64,000 nucleotides of DNA from Candidatus Wallbacteria bacterium (GCA_028687545.1 JAQTZZ010000017.1:1-64000); one strand, 5' to 3'. Positions 48,801-53,329 are shown, counted from the stretch's first letter. The notes: generated by a model from the sequence alone, not told the origin. Made by a program: numbers and translations.

Positions 48801-51100
48801 AGGTTAAAGACCCTGATGGAGAACTCAGCACAAACGGTCCAACCTACACTATTTATGCCTATGATAATATCTCTGAATCACTCTCGCTGTCTCCTTCTAC
48901 AATCACCTGTTCGAACACATCCGCCAATGTACAAATCGAAAAGAATTCAACTGGTGGACTGCCTGATCTGAATTACTATCTGGATTATGGACTGGGCTCT
49001 GGTCTGCAATTAAACAGCACAGGTACGGAAACAAAAAATTACTTCAACGTTGATTGCAACGTTTATACTGTCAGGTGGCAGACAGTGGACAGCTACCCTG
49101 CAGCGCTCGGCGGCCCCCACCAGCCGATCGTCACCAAAACTCTTTACATCAACCCGCCTGTGCCGGCCTGGAAGGATCCCTCAGGCGCTACTGCAAAAAC
49201 TATCAGCGGCACGCCTTATTATTATTATGTTTACGCAAACGGCGGCAGTACGAACATCACTGTGAATTATGAACTGCCGTCGACCACGCCAAGCAATACT
49301 TACATTCCCAGCATGAGCAGCCAGATTAGGATCAATGGCGGCAGCTACGCAGCCAATGTCATGGCCTGGGACGGCACCATCTGGAAGGCATCCAAAACAT
49401 ATAGCGGCCTGACATCATCTCCCACGCATGCCAGGAGCTTCGACGTTTACGCAGACCGCGGCAATGGCAGGACCTCTTCTGTAATCACTATTCCGAAGTC
49501 GGTTTTCATCAATCAGAGGCCCTGGGCCCAGGCTTATTCAGGCAATGACAATTACACGATCGACGACGTGCGGCCAAGTACGAACAAGGATTTTTCCATC
49601 GGAATACTCGACGATGACGCCTACACTTTCATTTGGGACACTTCCCATGTGATCTGGAAAAGAGAATCAGGCCCCGGATCATCCATACCTGCGCCTTATT
49701 CTTCTCCCAAAACCTGCAGGTACAATGAACCGATTGACGGCACACAGGTTTTCAGCCTACAGGTCAAAGATCCCTATGACGAACCGAGCACAAATTCCGC
49801 CCAGCTCACGGTGTATGTTTATAATGTGGTTTCGATAGACAGCTGGAGCATTTCCCCGTCAACGATCGACGCTAGCACTTCTGCTACAGCGACAATGTCT
49901 TACTCAGCAAGTGGAGGGATCGGCGGGCTCAGTGCCTGGTACAATGACGGAATGGGTGGAAACGTCGGTTTCTCAAGCCCTCTGACCCACAATTTCGGCG
50001 ACCATGACTGTGCAGTTTATACAATCAGATATCATGTCACGGACAGTATTGGAAACAGCGGCGGCGTTACCACCCATGAAAATGAAAAGACCGCTTCACT
50101 CACCATCAATCCTCCTGTACCAGAATGGACCGCACCGTTAGGTCCGCCGCCGACCAGAACAGTCAGCGGTACACCGTATTATTATTATGTCTATCTCGAA
50201 GGAGGAAGTGCGACTGTTACCATGAACTATCAATTACCTTCAGGCACACCCGGGAGTTCTGTGATTCCAAGCATGAGCAGCAAGATCAAGATCAACGGTG
50301 GCACATACGCCTCCACCACAATGTCCTGGAGTGGAGTCGTATGGAGAGCGGCTAAGATTTACTCTGTCACTTCAGGCGGAGGACATGCCAGGAATTTTGA
50401 TGTCTATGCAGACCGCGGTAATGGCAGGACATCAGGAACTGTAAATACGCCGCAGGATATTTATGTCAACCAGAGGCCGCAGGTTGTCGCTAAAACAGTT
50501 AAGGATGATGTAAATGCATATTTCCCATTCAATGTGACCATCAATGATGATGATTCCTCATTTACTTACAAATGGACTCAAATAGATGGTCCATGGTCTG
50601 GCTTCACTACATCCCAGCCATTCTACGGACAATTCAGTGAGATTTGCGGAGGTTCCGCTACCAATCCTGACGCCCATTACAGTTTAGATGCAACTGACTC
50701 GCCTGCAGGTGAAACCGGAAGCGGGACAATCGCTTTCCATATCAATCCCCCGGCATACGGTAGTTTCAGCACTACAGGTAGTGAAGTAGAGAACCAGGGA
50801 ACGCAGGCTATCTTCACAATAGTATACTCTTGCGTGGCAGGGTATCAGACAATGTACAGATGCTCTGACAACGCAGGGAATGAATCTGGCTGGATTACTC
50901 GTTCAAATTCCGTAAACGAAACCTGGACAGATCCCTTTAGCGCAGGCACAACCGAGACCTTTACACTTTTGATTCAGGGCTGGTACCCAAACACAAGCGG
51001 GGATAAAATATTCCATGCCGGTAAAGCAATTACCCCAGTTGCACCAGGAAATAACGGATCTTTCGGAAATATTCCAACTGCCCCTGACTGGACATTCTGA
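30803..51100 (+). CDS. Giant multidomain surface protein with prepilin/pseudopilin N-terminus
   Basis: One uninterrupted frame of 6,765 residues. It begins with a prepilin-type cleavage/methylation segment (M-R-A-F-T-I-V-E-I-L-V, hydrophobic helix to about 30) and the pseudopilin-like L-A-E-D-L-M-Q-E-I-L near 52. Then, approximately: propeller/BNR repeats (170-1000), a right-handed parallel beta-helix (1075-2065), Kelch propeller 1 (2313-2608), a fibronectin-III-like domain (2690-2760), a BNR propeller (2763-3090), a PKD-like domain (3300), Kelch propellers 2 (3746-4044) and 3 (4743-5028), and seven tandem Ig/PKD-like modules (about 4050-6650). There is no sortase or recognised C-terminal sorting signal. 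Export through a type IV pilus or type II secretion assembly is inferred from the N-terminus; a role in adhesion is a guess. Confidence 0.9.
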   Translation: MRAFTIVEILVTMILLSLALLPISLLFSTGVQSGKEVEGQMKMRMLAEDLMQEILSKSFDDPESILSIGLEEAATIETVVDRRRLDDVDDYSDYDDLKNIANRKNQALPMSAEVYPISANGEKLTQYSGMRRQVKVMEADGITPLKNTGFVRTISLPLGFTPKKSLLSRYASRFYVMNDNLFKAVNLGKTKLDDMIETTISGTDFQDFVLSPTDNELYLITSDSIEIYAIPSTDRVNLGLHYQKIAEISSNFTDGTIEAMITEADTPAFSCGNLWIHYDGGTNFRKMLPVFPDMITCAYYAPDEGKTYFGTRTGLCDESRKVICGSTRVNQIFKDLRNQRLYFCTEGEGIFVRRDGVFQNIGSASGLPDPTGRVNVRSLALDEYSGYLYAATDLGAYFSVDGGQHFELIRLPSGVMQSADYSNIALYYADRKRYLALARADQNLMIFRELTLPGTIANLNPFATTASLAMCTSHINRFKNSGQSLYVCSDQGMFTIQKTPAAWEIKQSSTKYDSRNTGLASANVRDFAGDSCGRNWLATSKGMAVDSGNGIYSFFPIFSKFRKLVLRDNWYHVLQAVDEAGRIMEVDTFSKRKIFRCDGTAGTIPGNPLPRVLKDVTGNSLAITLSTDGAKDYLDDGSSTLQLPRNYDRVYRDPSRRYVYCLSKSSERISIFNSAERYLNEFNSYDGFEEYVILDTSGTLGGYNVGVESSTLPASAGNSVLKITSDRKFRGWVWCYREFNFQEETRTIEVGLNFLSRFSQKGTQAACKLWIYGREIAPSLDLSSAGQPDFGKDITLDSVETGIIILPAPTQRVTVAIGCRDIWPEDGLSIELDRMTVDFDRSYSPLQGPFPLELSVPNIQNPISLSFGVNPEIVMVIYKDSNYRLGVFYLDTSSAIPQLLPRGSVPMESYVSNPMEILLSPNGRRIFILDGDRLVVFQLVPVRKTIRVSVSDLMNAASSPYVMTSTMSYWRSQNKGRKLPPLITEDPEYLTSNPNGDYYYPYRTYIYDTDLSMTGGCYNFRGPLAFKSNKGKSISFQNSELISRSPQFASVIFSSYNDVSCGYSPDDADPSISKAWPGLRIGACSLDLPGILITHADENIITDLYGGTLRDISLQNNVIGLRIANGDFTFKQAEFAGNLSGLVFDTGKQTIENSVFRDNREAISQKAGTLHLYGAGLIRNYAGLSLFGTDTADSCSFLNNTTGLDDQGSIHLAKCFFGNNTAGINCSRDGQFSGSFNLFYGNTTAIDHSGLSIGSSALPVFVYNYFNANHLNLQRRTGSGRVFARYSFFNGARVGADALVKGEDQQAQAESDIQPLALSGCVNGSATYPTADPSDPIPTVILDYVLQETGEIKIPAPQLIEFFPGEVPGIFTSNGSLRIEGTSTSEVVFTTGTDQIAGKVLPLLSPGPKNGEYTGIVLNGWDELDICKWARFRYGVLEIHGHCSNQENFYYNRLETESKDDLKLVLSIDDGKEANLKYNYWGRNVPDFSKVLSAQSGKETHIPWAYAGTVEASETWPCYNYGAAIISTIEAALGKQIQIDAGTGETLIKFGGDYAVENSDEIIITGNKNVIFTSKNDSQPPIPPESVSSDLSLGWWGSHGINAAPFAGIGKIKADAGKKLEFRYGCLNTSSFSSFKANSSLAFKDCFLFLNETLINETPGGLLMQRCLVKGSGSGGDRSLMTNMITAEVDHCFFTSADDNDFDSVETCGLTGFKPERFNMPSAAGSAWGGLNLGSGALTCTESIVKKADTGISFSAYSYLNFSGRNYLTDDSIGLNLTSSAVPTTITGLTFLNDKVGIRLHSADNLNLGNGTAAGANSFLYSQDLPKGDKALWALSSKNLVVAVNLFGADSFDYASSSAFGNYTTGLKCESLTNPSFKKNLIANYQNIGACFNSCQSVEVALNEFDNNGIALEIVDGDRYLIGHTVEVGEVSNKFSGNGTGIKTNGGTGVRVIYNKFENQMDQGIDNNTSPTISGNLFTANKAGIISGGGQPLIILNDFNNNPTGVKAEMLYDAVGYKDRIIRSNNFRNSTQLACQTSGGDVEFNRYTGNIGNQSGAAAADVANFFSSDADRYLQLPEGNFLTVTAKVFPGYTSEEAGIDLYPEGQIPTMEVALKLHTLKNSSSGPYSTSLLVASYDDAGSRLDEIEFELKTSGSAGSEYEGLFEVYDINGVRHGSPSIPALKAKKKGHLKFVWLPMGFEQPVDSLETQAPNQADLFISTPYDATNHSMYGHNLGNGDDTYYDFDGIVILTAGIGDEPRAGHGTSGAGITTLLTFNVGGDVAATATRLNLSDQTVTATINLTNFPSGKAGVDWKLVTGDPGFLERHGHASVVFKNKMWVIGGYCRAAAGNYLNDVWNSSDGKNWTCITNNAGFPGRDNFTALVFQDRIWVIGGQVASHVAQNDVWWSTNGITWYSARENGEPNGFSARYGHSSVIFDNKMWVIGAESSSGLKNDVWWSDDGTTWSMARDSGTPNGFTARAGHASVVFNDKMWVIGGTTGSLMADAWVSPDGVNWTCVRKNSDPDGFPAMSGQTSVVFGNKMWVIGGSPSTPRNVYYSGDGIVWYQAASPAPFLTENAHTSLVFSGKIWVIGGITDVSPSKQFKEIWCSPTEDSFEITETASNQIGGSSQSDNVEVLLVDPPLLDDRIKLGDMTEGKKVKIITFKNSQYNDPDFHGLQINFIDIPQVPAGMVGFHVAWSHSPDLSDFSSDLVIQPGENMKETPALDPGIYMFKVRAFRKDPQKLGTYEYTAWSEPASFRVEGWYQVALPPVPAGLNLLSCSMADGRVAVLSDRSGGNYYVLSAIGYGDDTWEVFKISSGSMTPTNVKVQDHDHFIVTGYNLSSVGTYRLYQAGLLRPAVADANMKSLLDAELGVDKKYICVGEDSGSNGGICNSLEAVFHASSIQDNIAAWDREHWQTIGNGAERNMLYYHWDSTGDTAETAETVAPAYAVDSPYYSISSADKYNQLVWAGGLHGKLLYSGNFGRTYNTVEVIGIDAPVRGVEFLNFYLGFACLSRKRSDGYQILYSANGGTTWTGQNTPASSWNLNDVEMDPDTDEIQPEGIVRGLAVGDKQTLLLYYGKNVAEPADFPLKPWLFVRNMNLIPPTFQHPSVYYDLDGRNVNFNWDSIPMADKYRLSCNGTGILDTCELFYTVEIPALPVSGPLTKEISDIYRLTELRTGSGSLPSVYSNEIKIVVPMFNPHRVNFFKDVVETCQLLDLSFAQLGDSSLGGANGYRVERTIDTEPNNCPDFMKVFNTSTNLWSDNDSVNQFGLYHYRIFGTSGSGTSLDSIDRFALRNMPPTCDAGPDMGGIENETIHLTGTYETNDAGQDMKTFLWQIVNGELEDNFSDKYSAETDILLKLPGTGSDDSGEARVMFQVQDMNQQYMPTTSYDFRDPNSIYFRNYTDSDEMRIRVFRSFWVTLDLSRNLIDQADPKISIIKGHHGGVPPVPDPILCLPTGTNTPAMTEPDPRFSVILSDVRYAIAGTKYKFSYNFVLYFDKLDIDTAYLRFFSSNPFETLETATQGVGQGFTGNLNFSAKDIQVQASSDPMINLRFQVIGVKNGAASVLAEGVKNGSPKLSEDQWWGFYDSLTPTVYYKGGSAPSGSALCSVLPLVKIHRKSDQNREIFFNLTMDSANPSACGTTYVLADYYDNSGTKYEKKWDKIDCPFDLSDVADKDKKLDAKKDKFVGSRFVYTIYLGNQSPRTYSGVINNLETMPEDVWTVCPLPEGWDSGSLSPYGANTPAAHWVKVSPQGQIWTSRADQVVFVYNNRIYLMGGYDGTTFFNDVYSSADGFTWRRERDNTDDASSWSRRRGFAAYECNGRMFIAGGESSAAPTYKSDIWSTADGKTWTNEGNLPNSNCQHNVFWLNGKLYLTSGYDNVVVSRVYDSTDGKNWTLRTSNPGWAARCWQSAVAFDPGSGTKAWLLGGWPGTPSGMLYASDSPGTDNSWNRVSLSEVLGHKIEEQAMVVFDGKIWVLGGFDGSSCNSEVWSSKDGSNWQLATSKPGWSPRSRLAAATFSNRIWIFCGFDNSWTSNPTNDIWHSPPAISPPMTMACQKSNWDTEQVDFSLAPHALDCGTFEIILKGQDAVGIGLGHSDWTSEIMTMRPPKPVFASPVPAGDFANPPVPLPTPTVYYTYPLGGSRTYSITFSLPSGPWLTGTTQYSLKTFPSGSVETGLMDSTSGIWKGSQIYPNVTSAPPRHDFSYIVKARRNEIDSVWSDTMAVRLNQVPIAFVRDMKPTLEMDVRPVSKEVWTVGLIDDDTEGVYTWDDTHFNWDQISGTIPVKPTREVGTKLQFNFQVTTPGVYKYNLKIKDQFYEPNTNETWLKYNVYDMFHNTLKITPEITYQGTASVTLTKTITGGIGPFTDQTNYGDGGGYKTIEVDEPSFKVDVHNFSTLECGTVQVSLHGFDCFGPVPNHQDTSTVQLIIRPTKPLWDTPELALAPGEKLKSIGTAEIKSFYFAYLGSISGNPKLKFHEILTVLTDTAVPDLHTYFQIMDTASAPYGTKTTSYTDKMSPGNPWTGFLSPFNYNNLPHAHTLTVKVLRNGQESFWSDPLYLEVNHIPTAEVIIAHQQYYLKGDPAGGGTNLRQYLNQDWPWSVDVSDDDLISSYDYPSAFTWEVAASSSEVAAGLFNRGLGVPLPTGTSPKFHFSNPTSSVYKFKLKLTDPRNEQSINRNTMEIWIYNDLFVTVELTITDEICADTTPVTITKSYSGGLEPVRSPYLCLPTSDNGSTADPTSAWTQSVPKGAPWSSRYNFGCTVFNGKIWVAGGRTDGGSLNDIYSSADGMLWEKVYTSGQIWGPREGMIFVGYKGKLWVIGGDDGTRKNDIWSSADGVTWQQSGSTFPQLICNTVCLEYAGVLYIIGGFGTTGAINDVYMTTDGEHWNNLPLTDTYPMRNKHRGVVYNDGGGDKMWISGGATPFRNDVYSSTDGADWNTATNGAGWDVREGHAMINYNGKMWVMGGHKNGYSTMYNDLWYSTNGSAWTESGTKPGWSGRALFGAVVFRNRIWVLGGYNGSNSLSDIWYCGTTLPATSGQVSYLSSYGAESRSFSYLDCGTYEFRLKGDDYYATLYAPTTYQPHHDEDAKILTIRPPKPVWDPPTTSWTTPCTLTAESTYYFPYSHPTDHTQNGTVAVTLKFHDDLAVLTTPETYFQIWETTSPPAAGVKTSYSDKMTSGTPWTGILTPWFYPNGTYAKTIHDHKYIVKVKRNSQESAWSNQITAEINRIPWTLLSGSPLATSEIRTIETGTYGTAVSFEVSVYDDDMPLTNSAYKWDTSHFVWTQIEGTTKELTFLTKPKFQYQDSVGVESVCRYKLQIRDQYNEPSTNETLLTIVNSNSFVVTLKLSDDKVFDTNPLFMDTTEDHMIVTLNKTHTGGVKPYSCRIDYRDGGGWQTREIDDMNPNKYPADPHDFGTFECGTFAVSLNGWDSLGKGFPGHDNTNTQVLTIQPQIPLWDFPAANLAPKDWRSASSWNSGTNWDHDMYYFTYPNPATSMEVKLVFHLPPVMRSGGGVTYEVTTNEVALPYSGAMTFEVGDYWWEGTQSVILKNPPTHDYTWEVRARRNKVASPWSTKFPVRINRVPDAWAINTGESYTYDHVSIIAGAGHTYVWSAGSKDDDPATSYPYPDNFVWTYISGIPGYTPTQTGTKPKFQFSTDKPQIYKYSLQVADQYGEPSLNTATAVMTIYAYDTMDVTLNISRTCEIWGDNTVITLNKFYNTTGALPPVGTPQIDYGYGAFINTAYELEDKDFSSYDCRSGDYPLILKGSDQTGSLAIPHFDSSSKTVIVVPQTPVWDAPLSPKTYPWQKNGVGTVYYYYSYTATPYNAANTQNQVTLNFYLPAPTPGAPVGAVDGTVRQAGVTSRTEAMTVETGVWKDNQVWDLDVASHVCDMYVKATRNTKVSTEEVQHIYVNHVPNAYVTTSSGNKTQDVVPYNFNWSWQLGVDDDDLISSYLPWDNNSIKWTQLDPAPLPMPPNVTIGFAAGQKCTFTAPTAGTYAYRLQVKDPDGELSTNGPTYTIYAYDNISESLSLSPSTITCSNTSANVQIEKNSTGGLPDLNYYLDYGLGSGLQLNSTGTETKNYFNVDCNVYTVRWQTVDSYPAALGGPHQPIVTKTLYINPPVPAWKDPSGATAKTISGTPYYYYVYANGGSTNITVNYELPSTTPSNTYIPSMSSQIRINGGSYAANVMAWDGTIWKASKTYSGLTSSPTHARSFDVYADRGNGRTSSVITIPKSVFINQRPWAQAYSGNDNYTIDDVRPSTNKDFSIGILDDDAYTFIWDTSHVIWKRESGPGSSIPAPYSSPKTCRYNEPIDGTQVFSLQVKDPYDEPSTNSAQLTVYVYNVVSIDSWSISPSTIDASTSATATMSYSASGGIGGLSAWYNDGMGGNVGFSSPLTHNFGDHDCAVYTIRYHVTDSIGNSGGVTTHENEKTASLTINPPVPEWTAPLGPPPTRTVSGTPYYYYVYLEGGSATVTMNYQLPSGTPGSSVIPSMSSKIKINGGTYASTTMSWSGVVWRAAKIYSVTSGGGHARNFDVYADRGNGRTSGTVNTPQDIYVNQRPQVVAKTVKDDVNAYFPFNVTINDDDSSFTYKWTQIDGPWSGFTTSQPFYGQFSEICGGSATNPDAHYSLDATDSPAGETGSGTIAFHINPPAYGSFSTTGSEVENQGTQAIFTIVYSCVAGYQTMYRCSDNAGNESGWITRSNSVNETWTDPFSAGTTETFTLLIQGWYPNTSGDKIFHAGKAITPVAPGNNGSFGNIPTAPDWTF
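34030..36990 (+). repeat. Parallel beta-helix region of the giant protein
   Basis: About 980 residues (1077-2063) of short strand-turn repeats rich in N/G-I/L-x-F-x-x-N-x-x-G-I, typical of pectate-lyase-like right-handed beta-helices, for example G-L-R-I-A-N-G-D-F-T-F and F-S-G-N-G-T-G-I-K-T-N-G-G. Such helices are common in adhesins and polysaccharide-active enzymes. No catalytic triad was recognised. Confidence 0.7.
37740..38625 (+). repeat. Kelch propeller 1 of the giant protein (six repeats)
   Basis: Six Kelch units of about 49 residues follow the pattern R-x-x-H-x-S-V-V-F-x-N-K-M-W-V-I-G-G...N-D-V-W-x-S-x-D-G-x-x-W. Six blades would close one beta-propeller. A fibronectin-III-like domain follows. 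Confidence 0.88.
42040..42935 (+). repeat. Kelch propeller 2 of the giant protein (six repeats)
   Basis: Six Kelch units, more diverged than in propeller 1 (Y-L-M-G-G-Y, F-I-A-G-G-E, Y-L-T-S-G-Y, W-L-L-G-G-W, W-V-L-G-G-F, W-I-F-C-G-F). It is bracketed by H-H-G-G-V-P-P-V upstream and L-D-C-G-T-F-E-I downstream, two halves of the Ig-like module. Confidence 0.85.
42940..50760 (+). repeat. Seven tandem Ig/PKD-like modules of about 330 residues
   Basis: The segment R/N-P-P-x-P-x-W-D-x-P recurs near nucleotides 43120, 44090, 46080, 47150, 48160, 49150 and 50110. Spacing is 960-1070 bases except for one interval of 1990 bases that contains Kelch propeller 3. Each unit also has Y-Y-Y/Y-F-x-Y, V-K-A-x-R-N-x-x-x-S-x-W-S, I-N-x-V-P-x-A, D-D-D, W-T-Q-I-S-G, K-Y-x-L-Q-V-K-D-Q-Y-x-E-P-S-T-N and H-D-F-x-x-x-D-C-G-T. 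The last two modules are the most alike. Confidence 0.85.
45030..45885 (+). repeat. Kelch propeller 3 of the giant protein (six repeats), nested in a module
   Basis: Six Kelch units (W-V-A-G-G-R, W-V-I-G-G-D, Y-I-I-G-G-F, W-I-S-G-G-A, W-V-M-G-G-H, W-V-L-G-G-Y) interrupt an Ig-like module between Y-S-G-G-L-E-P-V and Y-L-D-C-G-T-Y-E-F. The point of insertion matches that of propeller 2. Confidence 0.87.
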
Positions 51101-51175
51101 TTCTGATTCTTAAGATTCAACGTGGGTCGGTCTAAGGTGTCAGACCTACACAGGCTGTTGATAGAGGAAATTAGG

Positions 51176-51211
51176 GACGCTCTCGTCAGGCTGATGTCAT
51201 TTGACAAAATC
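51176..51211 (+). repeat. Degenerate REP-like sequence, copy 1
   Basis: GACGCTCTCGTCA, an insertion, then TGTCATTTGACAAAATC. It shares the TCTCGTCA...CATTTGACAAA core with the copies at 53288 and 53942. It occupies the 220-base gap between the giant protein and the ATPase gene; nothing else is recognised there. Confidence 0.5.
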
Positions 51212-51320
51212 TGAATTAACTTGATGCTTGGAAAACTAAATTAAAAAGACGAAAATAGACTTGACTATCTAAAATGAAATGATAAAATCATGGCTGGAAA
51301 ACTAAAAGCAGGGAATGTAA

Positions 51321-52628
51321 ATGAAGCGATTAGCTGAAAAACAGATTGCAGATTGGAAGAATTCCAGTCGCCGTAAACCTCTGATAATCAGAGGAGGCCG
51401 TCAGGTCGGGAAAACCTGGCTGGTTGAGAATGCTTTGGCTGAGCAGTTTGAAAACTACGTGAAAATCGATCTGGAAAAGCGGCATGACCTGCATGTCCAT
51501 TTTGAAGGCAACCTTGACCCTGGGAAAATTATCCAGGCTTTGGAGCTGTCCGGTGGACGGATCATCCCAGGCAGGACTCTTTTGTTTTTTGATGAAATTC
51601 AGGCCTGCCCCAGGGCAATTATGGCTTTGCGTTATTTCTACGAGCAGATGCCTGAACTGCATGTTGTTGCTGCAGGCTCGCTGCTGGGATTTGCCTTTTC
51701 TGAAGTTCCCATCCCTGTGGGCAGGGTCCAGTATCTGCAGATGTATCCGATGACTTTCTACGAATACCTTTTAGCGCTGGGAAAGGAAGCAATGGCAGAG
51801 CAGACTCTTAAGCCGCCATTACAGATATCATCTGCGATTCAGCAGATGATCCTCGGCGAATTAAAAAAATACTTTTTTGTCGGCGGGATGCCGGAGTGTG
51901 TCAAAACATACCGCGACAGCAACTCTTTACTGGAAGTGTTCCGGGTTCAATCTGAAATCCTTGATTCTTTTCGGGATGATTTTTCCAAATACAAGCCGCA
52001 GATCGACCCGTCCTGCCTTGACGCCGTATTCCTGCATGTGGCATTGGCAGTCGGCGAACAGATTAAATATACCCGTTTGAACGATGGTCACAGCGGGCCA
52101 ACCAATCGAAAAGCTTTTGAATTATTGACCAAAGCGAAACTGATTCATAAAATTCCGGCCTGCAACCCATCCGGTTTGCCTCTCGGTGCTTCAGCGAGTG
52201 AAAAAAAGTTCAAAGCCAGCCTGCTGGATATTGGAATTTTGCAACGGCTCTGCCAGGTCACTGTCGATCTGGAGATTGCACAGGAAAATCTGCTGGCAAT
52301 TTATCAGGGCAAACTTGCCGAGCAGTTCGTCGCCCAGGAATTGATGGCGTGGCATGGACCGGATTTATTCTATTGGTCACGAGAAGCAAAAAACAGCAAC
52401 GCAGAAATTGATTATCTGGCAGTCCGCGAAGGGAAGATTTACCCTGTAGAAGTCAAGTCAGGAACTGGAGGCAGTCTGAAAAGCCTTCATCTCATGCTGG
52501 AAAAATATCCGTATTGTCCGCAGGGATTGGTCCTCTATAGTGGTCCTTATAAAGAACTATCCAAACAGAAACTGACCTTTCTGCCGCTTTATTATGCGGC
52601 CATCATTGGTGATCAACACATAATTTGA
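51321..52628 (+). CDS. AAA-family ATPase with C-terminal DUF4143 domain
   Basis: This 435-residue protein has an AAA_14 ATPase domain (about 1-200) with Walker A G-G-R-Q-V-G-K-T near 25, Walker B L-L-F-F-D-E-I-Q near 90 and the sensor-like V-V-A-A-G-S-L-L-G-F near 114. A DUF4143 domain (about 225-385) ends with the nuclease-like A-E-I-D-Y-L-A...Y-P-V-E-V-K-S-G near 370. The family is abundant in anaerobes and often found in accessory regions; its function is not established. It stands at the left edge of the island with the toxin-antitoxin pairs. A weak AGGGA ribosome-binding site precedes the ATG. Confidence 0.92.
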   Translation: MKRLAEKQIADWKNSSRRKPLIIRGGRQVGKTWLVENALAEQFENYVKIDLEKRHDLHVHFEGNLDPGKIIQALELSGGRIIPGRTLLFFDEIQACPRAIMALRYFYEQMPELHVVAAGSLLGFAFSEVPIPVGRVQYLQMYPMTFYEYLLALGKEAMAEQTLKPPLQISSAIQQMILGELKKYFFVGGMPECVKTYRDSNSLLEVFRVQSEILDSFRDDFSKYKPQIDPSCLDAVFLHVALAVGEQIKYTRLNDGHSGPTNRKAFELLTKAKLIHKIPACNPSGLPLGASASEKKFKASLLDIGILQRLCQVTVDLEIAQENLLAIYQGKLAEQFVAQELMAWHGPDLFYWSREAKNSNAEIDYLAVREGKIYPVEVKSGTGGSLKSLHLMLEKYPYCPQGLVLYSGPYKELSKQKLTFLPLYYAAIIGDQHII

Positions 52629-52688
52629 TTAATCCCGGAGGAGCTTGTGGCGGGCCACTAAGGCTTCAGGCTTGCTTTTGCACTTGAT

Positions 52689-52952
52689 TCAATATGCGTT
52701 TCCGCGCGGCAGAATGGAAATCACATTGATTGTTTGCCGGTCTTTGACGAATCGCAATATCACCCTGTACGATCCTACCCTTAATCTGCTGAGGCCGGCC
52801 AGATCTCCGGTCAGGTGTTTCACCTGCTTATGAAAATAAGGATTATCAGATGCCGATGAATCCTGCAGGGATTTAATGATCTGCCTGACCCTTTGAACGG
52901 GTGTTTTTTGAAGCTGTTTAAGGGATTCCCGGCTCAGTTCAATCTTCCACAT
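52689..52952 (-). CDS. RelE/ParE-family toxin, pair 1
   Basis: This 87-residue protein (ATG at 52952) has the RelE fold pattern: W-K-I-E-L-S-R-E-S-L-K-Q-L near the start, L-R-V-G-S-Y-R-V-I-L-R-F near 56 and a final V-I-S-I-L-P-R-G-N-A-Y. Basic residues expected for ribosome-dependent mRNA cleavage by RelE are present. The start lies inside the antitoxin gene (14-base overlap) without a ribosome-binding site, which suggests coupled translation. Whether the activity is RelE- or ParE-like cannot be told. Confidence 0.88.
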   Translation of the reverse strand: MWKIELSRESLKQLQKTPVQRVRQIIKSLQDSSASDNPYFHKQVKHLTGDLAGLSRLRVGSYRVILRFVKDRQTINVISILPRGNAY

Positions 52953-53193
52953 GCAGGATTTTTTTTGCCTTTTTGAGTGAGGCCATTTTCCCGGACTTTT
53001 CATCCTCAAGTCCGCGCCTGATCGATTCCATACTGGTCTTGCAGGAAATTATTTCCTGTGTTTCCTTGTGACGTTCAAGGTAATCGTCCAGAAGCTCCTC
53101 GACAATGCGGCTCATCGGCCTGTTTTCGTATCCGGAAATCGCCCGCAGCATTCTCAATTTGTCGTCAGGCAGCCTGATGGTGGTGTTTCCCAT
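52939..53193 (-). CDS. Ribbon-helix-helix antitoxin, pair 1
   Basis: This 84-residue protein has an N-terminal ribbon-helix-helix DNA-binding motif (T-T-I-R-L-P-D-D-K-L-R-M-L, then M-S-R-I-V-E-E-L-L-D-D-Y-L) and a charged C-terminal tail that would bind the toxin. GGAG precedes the ATG. Two copies of a palindromic 12-mer just upstream are probable operators for autoregulation. Confidence 0.88.
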   Translation of the reverse strand: MGNTTIRLPDDKLRMLRAISGYENRPMSRIVEELLDDYLERHKETQEIISCKTSMESIRRGLEDEKSGKMASLKKAKKILHVED

Positions 53194-53202
53194 GATATCT
53201 CC

Positions 53203-53238
53203 ATATCGTGATATTCTGATATTATTATATCGTGATAT
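53203..53238 (-). promoter_or_regulatory. Twin palindromic operator of toxin-antitoxin pair 1
   Basis: ATATCGTGATAT occurs at 53203-53214 and again at 53227-53238, a 24-base period that places both on the same face of the helix. It is directly upstream of the antitoxin ATG and fits tandem ribbon-helix-helix dimer sites. Confidence 0.75.
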
Positions 53239-53287
53239 AGCATGATGTCAATACTGAACTTGAGATTAGTCGGAGATTAGGAGATTA

Positions 53288-53329
53288 GGGGTCGCGTCTC
53301 GTCATTTGACAAAATCAAGGATCAATCTG
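53288..53329. repeat. REP-like direct repeat, copy 2
   Basis: Starts GGGGTCGCGTCTCGTCATTT and matches copy 3 at about 36 of 42 positions. Both copies read in the same direction and flank toxin-antitoxin pair 2. Three GAGATTAG units (53262-53288) precede it. Confidence 0.65.

Noticed and set aside
30803-51100. Many open frames on both strands inside the giant genes, for example around 35015-35875 and 37595-38248
   Set aside because: They are shadows of one continuous frame with coherent domains; they lack ribosome-binding sites and recognisable products.
52629-52833. Small plus-strand frame after the ATPase gene
   Set aside because: It lies antisense to the toxin gene and has no recognisable product; the toxin frame matches the RelE family.
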